Shown: positions 4,126 through 5,738 of the stretch, piece after piece | How the letters are laid out: each line of letters opens with the position of its first letter | Numbering within the stretch: the first letter of the stretch is position 1 | Source: Bacteroidales bacterium | Lineage (GTDB): Bacteria; Bacteroidota; Bacteroidia; Bacteroidales; JAADGE01 | Assembly: GCA_024762915.1 (NCBI GenBank) | Contig: JANTGL010000182.1 | Span: 1 to 5,738 of the forward strand | DNA: 5,738 bases | Reading direction: 5' to 3' | Made by a program: the position numbers and the translations under genes | The notes under the pieces: generated by a model | The model's database searches: none | Told to the model about the DNA's origin: nothing | Seen by the model: only the letters and a program-made list of their open reading frames with translations

Positions 4126-5738
4126 ATGAAAAAATCTGTAAGATTACTGTTGTTAAGTGTATTAGTATTAATTTATACTAACGTTAATTCTCAGATTGTC
4201 CGACCCGTTAAATGGACATTTTATACACAAGCAATCAGTGCCGATGAAGTAAAATTAGTTTCTAAAGCAAGTATTGAAAAATCGTGGCATTTATACGGTC
4301 AGTATTCGGAACCTGCCGGCGGAATTCCTGCCGAGTTTAATTATGTAGAAAGTGATAAGTATAAAAAAGAAAGAAAAGTAAGTGAATGGCCGAAACCGCA
4401 TAAAGAATATGACGATATTATGCAAGCCAATATTCAAACCTTTGAAAAAGAAGTTTTTTTTACTCAAATTATAAAAGTAACTTCACAAAAAGACTTCAGA
4501 ATTACCGGCTCTTTTTCCGGACAAGCATGTACAACGGAAGGAATGTGTATTCCGCTTGCTGAAGATTTTGAATTTAATGTTCCCGGATTAAAAACCTTGG
4601 CAAAGCAATTTCCCGAAAAAGATGTTAAACCTGATAAAACTGTTAAAGATACAGTTACTGAATCAAAATCTGATACAAATATCATAAATGAGAAAGATAC
4701 TGCAAGTATCGTTGACAATCAAAATAACGTAAATGATTCGGATACGACAGCTGTTATAAAAGAAGGAGGAAATGAAATAAATTCGGCAACCGAAAAAGGC
4801 GGTTTATGGGGCCTATTTATTGCTGCATTTCTTGCAGGATTAGCTGCTCTTCTGACACCGTGCGTTTTTCCTATGATACCGATGACCGTTTCATTTTTTA
4901 TGCATGAAGAAAAATCAAAAGCTAAAAGCCGCGGAGAAGCAATCTTTTTTTCTTTATCGATTGTTTTGATTTATACGGTAATAGGTACTTTGGTTGCCGT
5001 AACACTCGGTCCCGAATTCGCAAATTGGCTGAGTACACACTGGATTCCGAATATTCTGTTTTTTATTGTATTTATGATTTTTGCAGCATCATTTTTCGGG
5101 ATGTTTGAAATCGTTTTACCGAGTTGGATGACGGCAAAATCCGAAAAACAAGTGGATAAAGGCGGTTTTTTTGCACCGTTTTTTATGGCTTTTTCATTAG
5201 TCGTAATTTCTTTCTCATGTACAGGACCTTTGGTCGGAACGGTATTAGTGGAATCTGCAGGGGGTGTTGTGATAAAACCTATTATAGGTATGTTAGGATT
5301 TGGTTTAGCATTTGCAATTCCGTTCGGAATATTTGCTTTCTTCCCGCATTTGATGAACAAAATGCCGCAATCCGGCGGATGGTTAAATTCGGTTAAAGTT
5401 GTTTTGGGATTTATTGAGTTGGCATTGGGTTTAAAATTTTTAAGTATCGCTGATTTAACATATCATTGGGGATTGCTTGACAGACATGTATATATTGCAC
5501 TTTGGATTGTCATTTTTACCTTAATGGGATTTTATTTGCTCGGAAAAATCAAATTTTCTCACGACAGTGATTTACCGTATTTGAAAGTACCTCGTTTAAT
5601 GTTTGCCATCTTTACTTTTGCCTTTGTCGTGTATATGATTCCCGGTATGTTCGGAGCACCTTTAAAAATATTATCTGGTTATTTGCCGCCCATGAGCACC
5701 CACGAATTTAATTTGGCAAAAGTTGTCAGAATGAATTC
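4126..5738 (+). CDS. dsbD: Thiol:disulfide interchange protein DsbD, C-terminus beyond the window
   Basis: DsbD carries electrons from cytoplasmic thioredoxin across the inner membrane to periplasmic partners such as disulfide isomerases and cytochrome c maturation proteins. The frame is open for 537 codons to the right edge. Signal peptide: about residues 1-22. N-terminal immunoglobulin-like domain: about 24-155, with the redox pair C135/C141 in GQACTTEGMCIP (C-x5-C spacing as in E. coli nDsbD). A polar Asp/Asn/Thr/Lys-rich linker covers about 163-224. The membrane core has about eight helices between 226 and 508 and the two buried redox cysteines: C246 in LTPCVFPMIPM (243-253) and C365 in SFSCTGPLVG (362-371). 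The C-terminal thioredoxin-like domain with CxxC is expected further right and cannot be checked. The ATG at 4126 is placed directly before the signal peptide. The gene follows a terminator and a promoter box, so it is probably transcribed on its own. A CcdA-only protein is excluded by the N-terminal domain. Confidence 0.94.
   Translation, partial: MKKSVRLLLLSVLVLIYTNVNSQIVRPVKWTFYTQAISADEVKLVSKASIEKSWHLYGQYSEPAGGIPAEFNYVESDKYKKERKVSEWPKPHKEYDDIMQANIQTFEKEVFFTQIIKVTSQKDFRITGSFSGQACTTEGMCIPLAEDFEFNVPGLKTLAKQFPEKDVKPDKTVKDTVTESKSDTNIINEKDTASIVDNQNNVNDSDTTAVIKEGGNEINSATEKGGLWGLFIAAFLAGLAALLTPCVFPMIPMTVSFFMHEEKSKAKSRGEAIFFSLSIVLIYTVIGTLVAVTLGPEFANWLSTHWIPNILFFIVFMIFAASFFGMFEIVLPSWMTAKSEKQVDKGGFFAPFFMAFSLVVISFSCTGPLVGTVLVESAGGVVIKPIIGMLGFGLAFAIPFGIFAFFPHLMNKMPQSGGWLNSVKVVLGFIELALGLKFLSIADLTYHWGLLDRHVYIALWIVIFTLMGFYLLGKIKFSHDSDLPYLKVPRLMFAIFTFAFVVYMIPGMFGAPLKILSGYLPPMSTHEFNLAKVVRMN

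Noticed and set aside
4464..5360. Two minus-strand open frames opposite dsbD (4464-4718 and 4971-5360)
   Set aside because: They are antisense to the DsbD redox domain, linker and membrane core, whose conserved cysteine motifs are intact; low stop density is a by-product of codon use.
5733..5738. Window ends exactly in GAATTC (EcoRI site)
   Set aside because: It could hint at a cloning boundary, but it also fits the DsbD reading frame and may be chance; nothing further can be concluded.

Overview
The window looks like a piece of an AT-rich Bacteroidota chromosome (G+C about one third by eye). Exact TAnnTTTG boxes, the -7 element of Bacteroidota promoters, precede three genes. No start has a recognisable Shine-Dalgarno sequence. 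The proteins include Bacteroidota-style lipoproteins (a chagasin-like inhibitor and a PKD protein) and an lpxB gene, which implies a Gram-negative outer membrane. The order within the phylum cannot be fixed from this sequence.

Left part, minus strand (1-1912): three genes read leftward. A small three-helix membrane protein of unknown function (1583-1912) is followed after 12 bp by lpxB (437-1570, lipid A disaccharide synthase). After 16 bp comes the 5' part of a secreted protein with a probable beta-sandwich domain (1-420, cut by the window edge). The lpxB/secreted-protein junction lies inside a 14-bp tandem repeat (416-466) that supplies the end of LpxB, two stop codons and start codons. lpxB appears to start with TTG.

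Divergent intergenic region (1913-1973): 61 bp holding a promoter-like box for the rightward gene, so close to its start codon that the mRNA should be nearly leaderless.

Right part, plus strand (1974-5738): rlmB (TrmH/SpoU-family rRNA 2'-O-methyltransferase); a lipoprotein of the chagasin (I42) cysteine-protease-inhibitor family with its own promoter box; a PKD-domain lipoprotein with no clear promoter of its own, followed by an intrinsic terminator (4000-4028); then a new promoter box and dsbD, the transmembrane thiol:disulfide interchange protein. dsbD runs off the right edge with its N-terminal domain and membrane core visible and its expected thioredoxin domain missing.

Most of the content concerns the cell envelope: lipid A synthesis, two lipoproteins, a secreted protein and periplasmic reductant supply. 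rlmB is the housekeeping exception. No gap between genes exceeds 150 bp. I found no CRISPR array, tRNA, rRNA, insertion sequence or phage gene, and no clear new multi-gene system. The most unusual points are the start/stop repeat array, the forced TTG start of lpxB, and a strong dependence of codon choice on the following base.
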